Positions 9,134 through 17,312 of a stretch of DNA of 64,000 nucleotides are shown piece after piece (position 1 is the first letter of the stretch; each line of letters begins with the position of its first letter). A model generated the notes under the pieces. That model did no database searches. It saw only the letters and a list, made by a program, of their open reading frames with translations, and had not been told where the DNA came from. The stretch comes from Polynucleobacter sp. MWH-Aus1W21 (GTDB taxonomy: Bacteria > Pseudomonadota > Gammaproteobacteria > Burkholderiales > Burkholderiaceae). A program made the translations under genes and the position numbers. The DNA lies in contig NZ_CP061287.1 of assembly GCF_018687275.1 (NCBI RefSeq), positions 124,001-188,000 on the forward strand. Reading direction: 5' to 3'.

Positions 9134-10400
9134 AATCAATTTCTCCCAAAGCACGTTCAATTAGGCGCTGTTTTATAAAATGGCTTTTGTTCACAAGACC
9201 GAGACCCCAGTTGCGAAGTTGTCGTTCCGTGTTGCTGCTCGCAGAAAATAGTTTCTTCAGTTTATCTGTAACCCACAAAAGGGCGCTGGTATCACCCTGG
9301 CGTTGACGTTCATAACGACGAAGTAAGACGATGTCACTTGGCGAGCGGAAGGACTCACGCTTTCCTAGAATATTCAGTAAAACTGCAACATCACGCAGGC
9401 CTAAATTAAGGCCTTGCCCCGCTAGTGGGTGCATGACATGCGCGGCATCGCCAATAAGGACAACCTTTGGAGAGGCTTCTGGGCCGATAAAGCGTTTGGC
9501 TCGAATTTTTCGCAAAGGATAGGCTGCTGGTATGGAGTTAAGTGCGAGTTCGCCCAACTGTTTAAGAATGACACCATTAGCAATGGATGCGAATTGGTCT
9601 AGCCATTTGTCTTGATCGAGTTTTAATAAATCAGCTGCACGTTCGGGAGAGGTGGACCAGACCATGGAAACTTGTTTGCCCGGTAAGGGCAACATGGCAA
9701 CTATGTCACCACCTGGCAAGAACCACTGAAAAGCAGTTTCTAAGTGTGGGTAGGTGCATAACCAATTAGCTACAACTGCACTTTGAGAATAACTTTCTTC
9801 GCTAGCACTAATTCCAAGCTCATTGCGAATAGGGGAGTTAGCACCATCAGCTGCAATCACAAGTTGGGCGTGAATGCTGCCACCATTTTTTAAATGCAAA
9901 GTACTTCCATCTGCATTGACATGAATTTTTTCTACGACATCACTGATGCGTTCTAACTTATTTTGAAAGCGTGATGCTTGATCAAGTGTGTGTTCAATTA
10001 AGTTGGATTCTCCAATCCAGGCAAGCTGAGGTGTTCCCGCTTCAAATGCCGAAAGGTGGAGCTGGTCATTTTTTTCGCCGCGATCACCGTAGATGCGCAT
10101 ATCTCGGACTGGCTGGAGGCGACTGTGATCAATAGCATCCCAAACCTGTAAATGAGCCAGCAATTTTTGAGTGCTTGGGGAAAAAGCATAGATTCGTTGC
10201 CCCCATTGGGCGCCCTGTGGGCTGGCAACGATTTGTCCTAAATCAGGGGCGATTTCAATGGTTTGTAGGCCCAGCTGGGCTAAGCCTAGGGCGCAAGCCT
10301 TACCAGCAATGCCTCCGCCGACCACAACGACATCTGCTGTGCGCATTTGGGAGGGGTGGCCTGAGGATTTGGGCATGGAATTTAAGTGAACTTCTGACAT
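9126..10400 (-). CDS. ubiH: UbiH/UbiF-type FAD-dependent ubiquinone biosynthesis hydroxylase
   Basis: The product has up to 424 residues. The dinucleotide-binding motif VVVVGGGIAGKACALGLAQL is near the N-terminus, and the second FAD motif VVLIGDAAHVMHPLAGQGLN is in the C-terminal half. These define the UbiH/UbiF/COQ6 family of aromatic-ring monooxygenases acting on polyprenyl phenols. Which ring position it hydroxylates cannot be told from sequence. ATGs at 10400, 10376 and 10346 are all possible starts; the last lies closest to the FAD motif. It probably leads the ubiH-dsbC-M61-ung unit, divergent from ychF across 40 bp. A COQ7-type hydroxylase gene also occurs in this window. Confidence 0.85.
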   Translation of the reverse strand: MSEVHLNSMPKSSGHPSQMRTADVVVVGGGIAGKACALGLAQLGLQTIEIAPDLGQIVASPQGAQWGQRIYAFSPSTQKLLAHLQVWDAIDHSRLQPVRDMRIYGDRGEKNDQLHLSAFEAGTPQLAWIGESNLIEHTLDQASRFQNKLERISDVVEKIHVNADGSTLHLKNGGSIHAQLVIAADGANSPIRNELGISASEESYSQSAVVANWLCTYPHLETAFQWFLPGGDIVAMLPLPGKQVSMVWSTSPERAADLLKLDQDKWLDQFASIANGVILKQLGELALNSIPAAYPLRKIRAKRFIGPEASPKVVLIGDAAHVMHPLAGQGLNLGLRDVAVLLNILGKRESFRSPSDIVLLRRYERQRQGDTSALLWVTDKLKKLFSASSNTERQLRNWGLGLVNKSHFIKQRLIERALGEIDFE

Positions 10401-10428
10401 AACTCGATGATATCGAAACCAGCCCCTT

Positions 10429-10434
10429 TACAAT
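10429..10434 (+). promoter_or_regulatory. Candidate -10 element of ychF
   Basis: TACAAT ends 6 nt before the ychF ATG, so a normal start site would fall at or beside the start codon. There is no purine-rich ribosome-binding site before the ATG. No convincing -35 hexamer is visible. The divergent ubiH-type promoter must share the same 40 bp. Confidence 0.35.
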
Positions 10435-10440
10435 AACGCC

Positions 10441-11535
10441 ATGTCTTTGAAATGTGGCATCGTCGGCCTGCCTAACGTCGGCAAATCTACCCTCTTTAAT
10501 GCGCTTACCAAAGCTGGAATCGCAGCGGAAAACTATCCTTTCTGCACGATTGAGCCCAATGTAGGCGTGGTTGAGGTTCCTGACCCCCGTTTAGCCGCTT
10601 TGGCTGAGATCGTGAAGCCTGAGCGCATCCTGCCGGCAGCAGTCGAATTTGTCGATATTGCTGGCTTAGTGGCTGGCGCCTCTAAAGGCGAAGGTCTTGG
10701 CAATCAGTTTTTGGCCAATATCCGCGAAACAGATGCCATTACCCATGTGGTGCGGTGTTTTGAGGACCCAAACGTAATTCACGTTGCCGGAAAAATAGAT
10801 CCAATCGCTGATATCGGTGTGATTGATACCGAGTTGGCATTGTCTGATTTGGCAACAGTAGAGAAAACTCTGAATCGTTCAAGTAAGGCTGCAAAGTCTG
10901 GCAATGACAAAGAAGCTGCCGCCTTAGTTGCTGTGCTGACAAAAGTACAAGCTCATCTTGACTCGGCTTTACCAGTTCGTAGCTTGAAACTCAGCGATGA
11001 CGAAAAATTACTCATCAAGCCTTTGTGCTTGATTACCGCTAAGCCTGCAATGTATGTTGCGAATGTGAAAGAAGATGGTTTCTCAAACAATCCGCACCTA
11101 GAGGCTGTTAAACAGCATGCTGCAAAAGAAAACGCTCCGGTTGTAGCAGTTTGCGCCGCAATTGAGGCAGAAATTGCTGACTTGGATGAGGCTGACAAGA
11201 TTGAGTTCTTGGCCGATTTAGGTATGGAAGAGCCGGGCTTGGATCGTGTGATTCGTGCTGGTTATTCATTGCTCGGTTTGCAAACCTACTTCACTGCTGG
11301 CGTTAAAGAGGTGCGCGCTTGGACTATTCATCAGGGTGACACAGCGCCACAAGCTGCTGGAGTTATTCATACGGATTTTGAACGCGGATTTATTCGTGCT
11401 CAAACTATTTCTTATGATGACTTCGTTCAGTTCAAAGGCGAGGCAGGAGCTAAGGAAGCAGGCAAGATGCGAGCTGAAGGTAAAGAATACGTTGTGAAGG
11501 ATGGAGACGTATTGAACTTCTTGTTTAACGTCTAA
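10441..11535 (+). CDS. ychF: Redox-regulated Obg-family ATPase YchF
   Basis: The 364-residue product has the full set of P-loop motifs: GLPNVGKSTLFNALTKAG (G1) near the N-terminus, DIAGLVAGASKGEGLGNQFL (G3), and the C-terminal TGS-like domain (LQTYFTAGVKEVRAWTIHQG). YchF/OLA1 proteins prefer ATP over GTP, bind ribosomes and have been linked to oxidative stress response. It appears to be a single-gene unit with a clear terminator after it. The start is fixed by the conserved MSLKCGIVGLPNVGKST beginning. Confidence 0.96.
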   Translation: MSLKCGIVGLPNVGKSTLFNALTKAGIAAENYPFCTIEPNVGVVEVPDPRLAALAEIVKPERILPAAVEFVDIAGLVAGASKGEGLGNQFLANIRETDAITHVVRCFEDPNVIHVAGKIDPIADIGVIDTELALSDLATVEKTLNRSSKAAKSGNDKEAAALVAVLTKVQAHLDSALPVRSLKLSDDEKLLIKPLCLITAKPAMYVANVKEDGFSNNPHLEAVKQHAAKENAPVVAVCAAIEAEIADLDEADKIEFLADLGMEEPGLDRVIRAGYSLLGLQTYFTAGVKEVRAWTIHQGDTAPQAAGVIHTDFERGFIRAQTISYDDFVQFKGEAGAKEAGKMRAEGKEYVVKDGDVLNFLFNV

Positions 11536-11553
11536 GAAGATCTATTCCAGCCA

Positions 11554-11584
11554 AACAAAAAGCCCTGAAAAGGGCTTTTTGTTT
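11554..11584 (+). terminator. Rho-independent terminator after ychF
   Basis: AACAAAAAGCCCT, a GAAA-type loop and AGGGCTTTTTGTTT form a perfect stem ending in a T-run. The flanking A and T runs make it nearly symmetric, so it may also stop the convergent winged-helix transcript that ends at 11612. Confidence 0.88.
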
Positions 11585-11611
11585 ATGCAGCTCAAGAATT
11601 TAAAACCTTTA

Positions 11612-11968
11612 TTAAGAGGTTTTGACAGCCTTTTCTAAACATTTAGAAATTTCTTCATAGCGCTTCAATGCCATTTTGGTGGGCAACACTTCTTTTTTGC
11701 GACCATCCACATTGGCGGCCATTTTGATGTAACCCATAGCGCTGAGATTTTTGAGTCGACCATGCAATGTGGCTTGTGAGCCTAAGTCAGCAATAGAAAT
11801 CAAATCACCAACTAAGATTGACTGCTTTGAATGCGCACAGGCAACGATCTTGTCTAGCAAACTCTCTTCGATGCAGTCCAGTTTTTTCCCTGGATTAATC
11901 CGATCAATAGCATCAATCAGATTAAGAAACTTGATATAGGACGAAGGTTTAAGAGTTGGCATCTGCAC
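11612..11968 (-). CDS. Small MarR-like winged-helix DNA-binding protein
   Basis: The product has 118 residues from a GTG at 11968; an ATG at 11962 is an alternative. The middle reads as a winged helix: SILVGDLISIADLGSQATLH as the helix-turn-helix region, then LKNLSAMGYIKM, and a basic wing with VDGRKKEVLPT. A terminal amphipathic helix (KRYEEISKCLEKAV) resembles the MarR dimerisation helix. No ligand domain is present. It is divergent from a MASE1-like membrane gene, with an FNR-type box and a 9-bp inverted repeat in the 104-bp gap. It probably regulates itself or its neighbour. The target is unknown. Confidence 0.7.
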   Translation of the reverse strand: MQMPTLKPSSYIKFLNLIDAIDRINPGKKLDCIEESLLDKIVACAHSKQSILVGDLISIADLGSQATLHGRLKNLSAMGYIKMAANVDGRKKEVLPTKMALKRYEEISKCLEKAVKTS

Positions 11969-11995
11969 TTGTAATGAATAGTTATTAGCATTTAA

Positions 11996-12031
11996 GCTAG
12001 CATGAGTGTATTCCTAACTACGCATGTTAGC
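11996..12031. repeat. Imperfect inverted repeat flanking a predicted promoter
   Basis: GCTAGCATG (11996-12004) and CATGTTAGC (12023-12031) form 9-bp arms with one mismatch, 18 bp apart. The arms bracket the predicted -10 element of the winged-helix gene, a layout suited to an operator bound by a dimer. The likely ligand is the adjacent winged-helix protein, by inference only. Confidence 0.45.
12005..12010 (-). promoter_or_regulatory. Predicted -10 element of the winged-helix gene
   Basis: TACACT on the minus strand predicts a start site near 11998, about 30 nt before the GTG start. The FNR-type box centre at 12040.5 is then about 42 bp upstream, the usual class II activation distance. No -35 hexamer is needed at such promoters and none is obvious. 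Confidence 0.4.
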
Positions 12032-12033
12032 AA

Positions 12034-12047
12034 TTGACTTGCATCAA
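12034..12047. promoter_or_regulatory. FNR/CRP-family binding box
   Basis: TTGAC-TTGC-ATCAA matches the FNR consensus TTGAT-N4-ATCAA at 9 of 10 conserved positions. It lies in the gap between two divergent genes. For the minus-strand winged-helix gene it is placed at about -42 from the predicted start site, fitting oxygen-responsive activation. For the plus-strand gene it lies 26 bp before the ATG and would more likely block transcription. Confidence 0.5.
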
Positions 12048-12072
12048 ATAAAAATAATCCATACTGACTGCA

Positions 12073-12642
12073 ATGTCTAAACTCTTCAAAATTTCTTCAG
12101 AATGGTTTATTGGGTGTGCCATTAGTGCGATAGCGTACACAATTATTTTTTATTTCAATAGTTGGTTAACGAATAGCTTGGTATTTAGTTTGGGGGTAAA
12201 TTGGATTTATCTTCCTGCTGGCTTGCGTTTATTTCTAACTTTAATTTTTGGTTTGCCTGGTGCGCTCGGTATTGCAATCGCCTCTTTCCTGATTAGCTAC
12301 TACGGCGACTTCCCGCATGAATTAACGCTGTGTGTTGGCGTCGGACTAATTTCCGGATTTGCCCCGTACTTAGCTCGATTTTTCGTATTTAGCAATCTGC
12401 GACTTGAATCAGATTTAAGTAATCTCAATTTACCAAAGTTAATTGCTTGTATTTTGATTTACTCCCTGCTTTCAGCAGGCCTGCATCAATGGTGGTTTTC
12501 TACTATGACCTTAGAAGATACCGGTAGCGTAAACCACTTTGTGGTGATGTTTGTAGGTGATGTATTAGGCTCTTTGTTACTGGTTACTTTAATCAAATAC
12601 TGCTTAGATCTATTGAAAAAAGTTAGGAAAACAGCTCACTAA
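12073..12642 (+). CDS. Stand-alone MASE1-like integral membrane protein
   Basis: The product is 189 residues with five to six predicted membrane segments (about 10-30, 34-48, 50-72, 82-105, 122-142 and 152-176). Features recall the MASE1 sensor domain: an N-terminal WIYLPAGLRLF block, LIFGLPGALGIAIASFL, and near the end FVGDVLGSLLLVTLI. MASE1 is normally the N-terminal input module of histidine kinases or diguanylate cyclases. Here no output domain follows; the chain ends in a short basic tail. Its last 20 bp overlap trpC on the other strand. The gene has no clear ribosome-binding site. Function is unknown. Confidence 0.65.
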   Translation: MSKLFKISSEWFIGCAISAIAYTIIFYFNSWLTNSLVFSLGVNWIYLPAGLRLFLTLIFGLPGALGIAIASFLISYYGDFPHELTLCVGVGLISGFAPYLARFFVFSNLRLESDLSNLNLPKLIACILIYSLLSAGLHQWWFSTMTLEDTGSVNHFVVMFVGDVLGSLLLVTLIKYCLDLLKKVRKTAH

Positions 12643-13426
12643 GTGCTGCACCTGGATCGGCTGCGCGCATAAAAGCTTCGCCCACCAAGAAGGCGTTGAC
12701 TTGATGTTCACGCATGAGCTGAACATCGGCACGACTCAATATCCCAGACTCCGTTACCAATGTTTTGTTATTCGGAACCATAGATAGCAGAGAGAGCGTA
12801 GTTTGCAGAGTTACCTCAAAAGTCTTGAGGTTGCGGTTATTAATTCCAAGTAGCGGAGTTTTAAGTTCTAACGCTTGCTCAAGTTCTGCGGCATTGTGGA
12901 CTTCGACCAATACATCCAAACTTAGCTCGTGCGCGCAGGCTTCTAACTCTTTCATTTGATTTGATTCTAGGCAGGCCACGATTAACAGGATTGCATCCGC
13001 GCCAATCGCGCGGGCTTCATAAACTTGATATGGGTCTATGGTGAAGTCTTTACGCAAAACGGGAATACTGCAAGCAGCACGAGCTTGCTGGAGGAAGTCA
13101 TTGCAGCCCTGAAAATAATCTACATCCGTTAGAACTGATAAGCAGGCAGCGCCATGATTTTCATACGACTTGGCGATATCTGCGGGATGGAAGTTCTCAC
13201 GCAAGATTCCTTTGCTTGGACTTGCTTTTTTAATTTCAGTAATTACGCCAGCTTTACCAGCCGAAATCTTTCTCTCTATAGACTGAATAAACCCTCTAGG
13301 TTTCAAAAGTGCATCTAGATTGTTTGCTTCGGCTTGCTCACGTTGGTTGGCGAGAGATACTTTCTTGAGGCAGTTAGCAACTTCAAGCTTTTTGGTTGCA
13401 ACAATTTTGTCGAGGATATCACTCAT
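12623..13426 (-). CDS. trpC: Indole-3-glycerol-phosphate synthase
   Basis: The 267-residue (beta/alpha)8 enzyme makes indole-3-glycerol phosphate from the anthranilate-derived carboxyphenylamino deoxyribulose phosphate. The catalytic lysine block EIKKASPSKGILRENF, the CLSVLTDVDYFQG and LRKDFTIDPYQV strands and the LLGINNRNLKTFEV block are intact. It is a single-function enzyme, without a fused TrpF. It follows trpD by 10 bp and ends the trpE-G-D-C run. Confidence 0.97.
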   Translation of the reverse strand: MSDILDKIVATKKLEVANCLKKVSLANQREQAEANNLDALLKPRGFIQSIERKISAGKAGVITEIKKASPSKGILRENFHPADIAKSYENHGAACLSVLTDVDYFQGCNDFLQQARAACSIPVLRKDFTIDPYQVYEARAIGADAILLIVACLESNQMKELEACAHELSLDVLVEVHNAAELEQALELKTPLLGINNRNLKTFEVTLQTTLSLLSMVPNNKTLVTESGILSRADVQLMREHQVNAFLVGEAFMRAADPGAALSELFS

Positions 13427-13436
13427 GAATAATGGC

Positions 13437-14462
13437 TTATTTAGATTGTGTTGCTGCTACGAATGTGTCCAGCTTTTGACGTGCAGCCCCTGATGCAATC
13501 GCGGCTTTAGCAAGTGCTACACCGCTGGCAATATCTTTTGCCACGCCTGCCACGTAAAGTGTTGCGCCAGCGTTGAGGCAAACGATGTCGCTTGCTGCGC
13601 CTGGCTTGCCATCAAGAACCTCAAGAACAATTTTCTTGGACTCGTCGGCATTGGCAACTTTAAAGTTGTTGGTCGGGGCTGTATTTAAGCCAAAGTCTTG
13701 TGGCTGAATTTCATATTCACGCACCACACCATCTTTGAGCTCTCCAACCAAGGTGGGCCCCTCTAAAGAAATTTCATCAAGACCATCGCGTCCGTAAACC
13801 ACTAGTGCGTGCTCCATTCCTAGTGCTTGCAATACACGTGCCTGAATTCCCACTAGATCAGGGTGGAACACCCCCATCAAGATGCGCTTAGCATCTGCAG
13901 GGTTGGTGAGGGGGCCCAAGATATTAAAAATAGTTCGTACGCCGAGTTGCTTGCGAATTGGAACAACATTTTTCATTGCTGGATGATGGTTTGGTGCAAA
14001 CATAAAGCCTGCGCCTACCGTTGAGATGCATTTGGCTACTTGATTAGCGGACAGCGCAAGATTGACGCCAAGCGCTTCTAAAACATCAGCGCTACCGGAC
14101 TTACTGCTCACACTACGGTTGCCGTGTTTAGCAATCTTTGCTCCCGCACCTGCTGCCACAAACATTGCTGCAGTCGAGATATTGAATGTGTGTGCGCCAT
14201 CGCCGCCTGTGCCCACTACGTCAACTAAGTGGCTGCGGTCTTCTACTTTGACAGAGGTTGCAAACTCACGCATGACTTGTGCAGCAGCAGCGATTTCACC
14301 AACCGTTTCTTTTTTGGTGCGAAGTGCAACCAATAATCCAGCAACCAATTCTGGTGACATCTCACCGCTCATGATGAGACGCATCATGGCAGTCATCTCG
14401 TCATGAAATAGTTCGCGATGTTCAATGCAGCGTTGTAAGGCTTCTTGCGGAGTAATTGGCAT
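13437..14462 (-). CDS. trpD: Anthranilate phosphoribosyltransferase
   Basis: The 341-residue enzyme transfers phosphoribose from PRPP to anthranilate. The PRPP-binding glycine-rich motif GTGGDGAHTFNIST lies at 84-97, and the KHGNRSVSSKSGSADVLEALG substrate region (given here in part) and ILGPLTNPA follow. Length is normal and no fused amidotransferase domain is present, since trpG is a separate gene 20 bp upstream. Confidence 0.97.
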   Translation of the reverse strand: MPITPQEALQRCIEHRELFHDEMTAMMRLIMSGEMSPELVAGLLVALRTKKETVGEIAAAAQVMREFATSVKVEDRSHLVDVVGTGGDGAHTFNISTAAMFVAAGAGAKIAKHGNRSVSSKSGSADVLEALGVNLALSANQVAKCISTVGAGFMFAPNHHPAMKNVVPIRKQLGVRTIFNILGPLTNPADAKRILMGVFHPDLVGIQARVLQALGMEHALVVYGRDGLDEISLEGPTLVGELKDGVVREYEIQPQDFGLNTAPTNNFKVANADESKKIVLEVLDGKPGAASDIVCLNAGATLYVAGVAKDIASGVALAKAAIASGAARQKLDTFVAATQSK

Positions 14463-14482
14463 GGCGCTGTAATTAAGGTTGC

Positions 14483-15052
14483 TTATTTGTTTTGTAAAAA
14501 GTTCTTGAGAAGGGCATGGCCATGCTCAGAAAGAATGGACTCTGGATGAAATTGCACGCCTTCTACTGCAAGCTCTTTGTGGCGAACGCCCATGATTTCT
14601 CCATCGGAAGATGTTGCAGTCACTTCAAGCGTTGCGGGTAGAGAGCTCTTCTCAATAGCAAGCGAGTGGTAGCGCGTTACTTTAAATGGATCGGGCAAGT
14701 TTTTAAATACTCCGACACCAGTGTGATGAATGCTGTCTGTCTTACCATGCATCACCTTTTGAGCGCGAATGACTTTGCCGCCAAACGCTTCGCCAATAGC
14801 CTGATGGCCTAAGCAAACACCTAGAATTGGAATTTGTCCGGCATAGCGTTTTATGGTTTCAACTGAGATGCCTGCTTCAGCTGGGCTACATGGCCCAGGT
14901 GAGATACAGATACGCGCAGGATTGAGCTTGGCTATATCCTCAACGGTAATTTCATCATTACGAAATACTTTTACCTCTTCACCCAGTTCTGCAAAATACT
15001 GAACAAGGTTATAAGTAAACGAATCGTAGTTATCAATCATTAGGAGCATCAA
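14483..15052 (-). CDS. trpG: Anthranilate synthase component II (glutamine amidotransferase)
   Basis: The 189-residue class I amidotransferase has the nucleophile Cys80 in GVCLGHQAIGEAFGG and the His-Glu pair in VQFHPES near the C-terminus. It supplies ammonia to TrpE, and in many bacteria also to para-aminobenzoate synthase. Its first 20 bp overlap the end of trpE, so translational coupling is likely, which fits a 1:1 complex. Confidence 0.97.
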   Translation of the reverse strand: MMLLMIDNYDSFTYNLVQYFAELGEEVKVFRNDEITVEDIAKLNPARICISPGPCSPAEAGISVETIKRYAGQIPILGVCLGHQAIGEAFGGKVIRAQKVMHGKTDSIHHTGVGVFKNLPDPFKVTRYHSLAIEKSSLPATLEVTATSSDGEIMGVRHKELAVEGVQFHPESILSEHGHALLKNFLQNK

Positions 15053-16538
15053 GTCCTCCTTGTACTAAATCTGCTGCAGTCAATACTGCACGTGCTTTTG
15101 CTTCTGTTTCTTTCCATTCGGCTGTCGGGTCAGAGTCGGCTACGACACCTGCGCCTGCCTGAGAGTGCAGCATGCCATCGCGGATAACGCCCGTACGAAT
15201 AGCAATAGCTACATCCATATCCCCGGAGAAGGATAGGTAGCCAACCGCACCACCGTATACACCGCGCTTCACGATTTCCATCTCATCAATAATTTCCATC
15301 GCCCGAATTTTTGGCGCTCCTGACAAGGTGCCAGCTGGGAAGGTGGCACGCAATACATCCATATTGCTCATATTGTCTAAAAGATCGCCTTCTACGGAGC
15401 TCACGATATGTTGAACATGTGAATACTTCTCGATCGACATAGAGTCAGTCACCTTCACTGAGCCTGTTTTAGCAATTCGTCCCACGTCATTGCGCGCTAA
15501 ATCAATCAGCATGACGTGTTCAGCGATTTCTTTGGGATCTGCTAAGAGTTCTTTGGCTAGGCGCTCATCTTCCTCGGGATTTGCTCCGCGAGGGCGGGTG
15601 CCTGCCAATGGACGTATGGTCACAATTTTCTCGGCAGCCCGTTTTTCTTGACGAACCAAAATCTCAGGGGATGAGCCAACAATTTGCATATCCCCAAAGT
15701 CATAGAAATACATATATGGGGACGGGTTGAGTGAGCGTAAGGCTCTATAGAGTGCCAAAGGTGAATCTGTAAATGGTTTGCTGATGCGTTGACCAATCAC
15801 CACTTGCATGCAATCACCGGCCAAAATATATTCTTTGGTTTTAAGGACTGCATTTTCAAAATCAGCAGCCTTAAATTTGCGAATGAGTTCTGTCTTAGTG
15901 CTTGGTAAAGATGCTGGCATATTTGCTGGCTTACCAAGACAAGTCATTAATTCTTTTAAACGTACTTGGGCTTTTTCAAAGCTATCAGTATTGCTTGGAT
16001 CTGCATAAACGATGAAGTAAATTTTTCCAGCGACGTTATCAATTACGGCTAACTCTTCAGTCAACATGAGTTGAATATCAGGCACACCTAATTCATCGGG
16101 TAGTTGATGTTTAGCTAGGCGTGATTCAATGTAACGTACTGTGTCATACCCAAAGTAGCCGGCTAAGCCACCACAAAAACGTGGCATATCGGGTTGTAGA
16201 GCAACCTTAAAGCGTTTGAAATAAGTATCAACAAAGTCGAGCGGATTATCGGTATTACTTTCAACGACTTTTCCATCTGTAACTACTTCATTGATCGGCG
16301 CAGTGGGCGTGCCAACAGTTCTGACGATTGTCTTGGCGGGTAGGCCAATAAAGGAGAAGCGGCCGAAACGCTCGCCACCCAAAACGGACTCCAGCAGATA
16401 AGTATTTTTCGTGCCAAACGCTTGGCTGAGTTTGACGTAAAGCGATAATGGTGTTTCAAGATCGGCCAAGACCTCCTTAATAAGAGGAATGCGATTGAAA
16501 CCCTGTTTAGCTAGGGCATTGAATTCTTCGCGTTGCAT
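15033..16538 (-). CDS. trpE: Anthranilate synthase component I
   Basis: The 501-residue product converts chorismate to anthranilate with TrpG. Conserved chorismate-binding blocks are all present: IVTIRPLAGTRPRGANPEED, LIDLARNDVGRIAKTG, FPAGTLSGAPKIRAMEIIDE and the GAVGYLSFSGDMD region. The N-terminal LLES block, usually part of the tryptophan feedback site, reads YLLESVLGGERFGRFSFIG. Its start abuts the rpe stop (both at base 16538). No attenuator-type leader peptide rich in Trp was seen upstream. Confidence 0.97.
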   Translation of the reverse strand: MQREEFNALAKQGFNRIPLIKEVLADLETPLSLYVKLSQAFGTKNTYLLESVLGGERFGRFSFIGLPAKTIVRTVGTPTAPINEVVTDGKVVESNTDNPLDFVDTYFKRFKVALQPDMPRFCGGLAGYFGYDTVRYIESRLAKHQLPDELGVPDIQLMLTEELAVIDNVAGKIYFIVYADPSNTDSFEKAQVRLKELMTCLGKPANMPASLPSTKTELIRKFKAADFENAVLKTKEYILAGDCMQVVIGQRISKPFTDSPLALYRALRSLNPSPYMYFYDFGDMQIVGSSPEILVRQEKRAAEKIVTIRPLAGTRPRGANPEEDERLAKELLADPKEIAEHVMLIDLARNDVGRIAKTGSVKVTDSMSIEKYSHVQHIVSSVEGDLLDNMSNMDVLRATFPAGTLSGAPKIRAMEIIDEMEIVKRGVYGGAVGYLSFSGDMDVAIAIRTGVIRDGMLHSQAGAGVVADSDPTAEWKETEAKARAVLTAADLVQGGLDAPND

Positions 16539-17263
16539 TAGGATCTTCCTGACTTTCCTAATTCAGCACGCATTGCATCAATCACTTGCGCATAATTTTC
16601 TTTACCGTAAATTGCTGAGCCAGCAACAAAAGTATCAGCACCTGCTTTTGCAACTTCAGCAATATTGTCGACCTTAATACCACCATCTACTTCAAGACGA
16701 ATGTGTCGACCAGTCTCTGCTTGGTAGCGATCAAGGCGCGCGCGAACTTGAGTAATCTTATTGAGGGTGCTTGGTATAAATGATTGACCACCAAACCCTG
16801 GATTAACTGACATGAGTAATACCAAGTCAATGAGCTCCAAAGTGTGATCAAGATGATCTAGTGGAGTTGCTGGATTAAATACAAGACCTGCTTGGCAACC
16901 TTGATCACGAATGAGGTTTAGTGTGCGATTGACATGCGGACTTGCTTCAGGATGAAAGCTAATTAAATTGGCGCCCGCTTTAGCAAAGTCAGGAACAATT
17001 CGGTCCACTGGTTCGATCATCAGGTGCACATCGATTACGGCCGGCTTGCCACCTTTGATTGCATACGGACGAATAGCCTCACAAACCAAGGGGCCAATGG
17101 TGAGATTGGGTACATAGTGGTTATCCATCACGTCAAAGTGAATCCAATCGGCGCCCGCCACTAAAACGTCTTGTACTTCCTTGCCCAGACAGGCGAAGTC
17201 AGCGGACAAAATCGATGGGGCAATAACAAATTGGCTATTTGAGGATGTTTTTTGGCTTTCCAT
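16538..17263 (-). CDS. rpe: Ribulose-phosphate 3-epimerase
   Basis: The 241-residue TIM-barrel enzyme interconverts ribulose-5-phosphate and xylulose-5-phosphate. Metal-binding and catalytic blocks are visible: APSILSADFACLG, HFDVMDNHYVPNLTIGP, DVHLMIEPVDRI, LLMSVNPGFGGQSFIP and LEVDGGIKVDNI. It heads the trp run and joins trpE at a shared base. The gph gene that usually separates rpe and trpE in related Burkholderiaceae is not here. It is divergent from apaG across a short gap. Confidence 0.96.
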   Translation of the reverse strand: MESQKTSSNSQFVIAPSILSADFACLGKEVQDVLVAGADWIHFDVMDNHYVPNLTIGPLVCEAIRPYAIKGGKPAVIDVHLMIEPVDRIVPDFAKAGANLISFHPEASPHVNRTLNLIRDQGCQAGLVFNPATPLDHLDHTLELIDLVLLMSVNPGFGGQSFIPSTLNKITQVRARLDRYQAETGRHIRLEVDGGIKVDNIAEVAKAGADTFVAGSAIYGKENYAQVIDAMRAELGKSGRS

Positions 17264-17312
17264 CCCTAGATTCTAGCTTGCAGTTGACCTTAGGATGGAG
17301 CAGAATTCGACC

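Noticed and set aside
12623..17263. Trp-rich leader peptide or attenuator for the trp genes
   Set aside because: rpe and trpE touch, and no short Trp-codon-rich frame with alternative hairpins was seen upstream of rpe.
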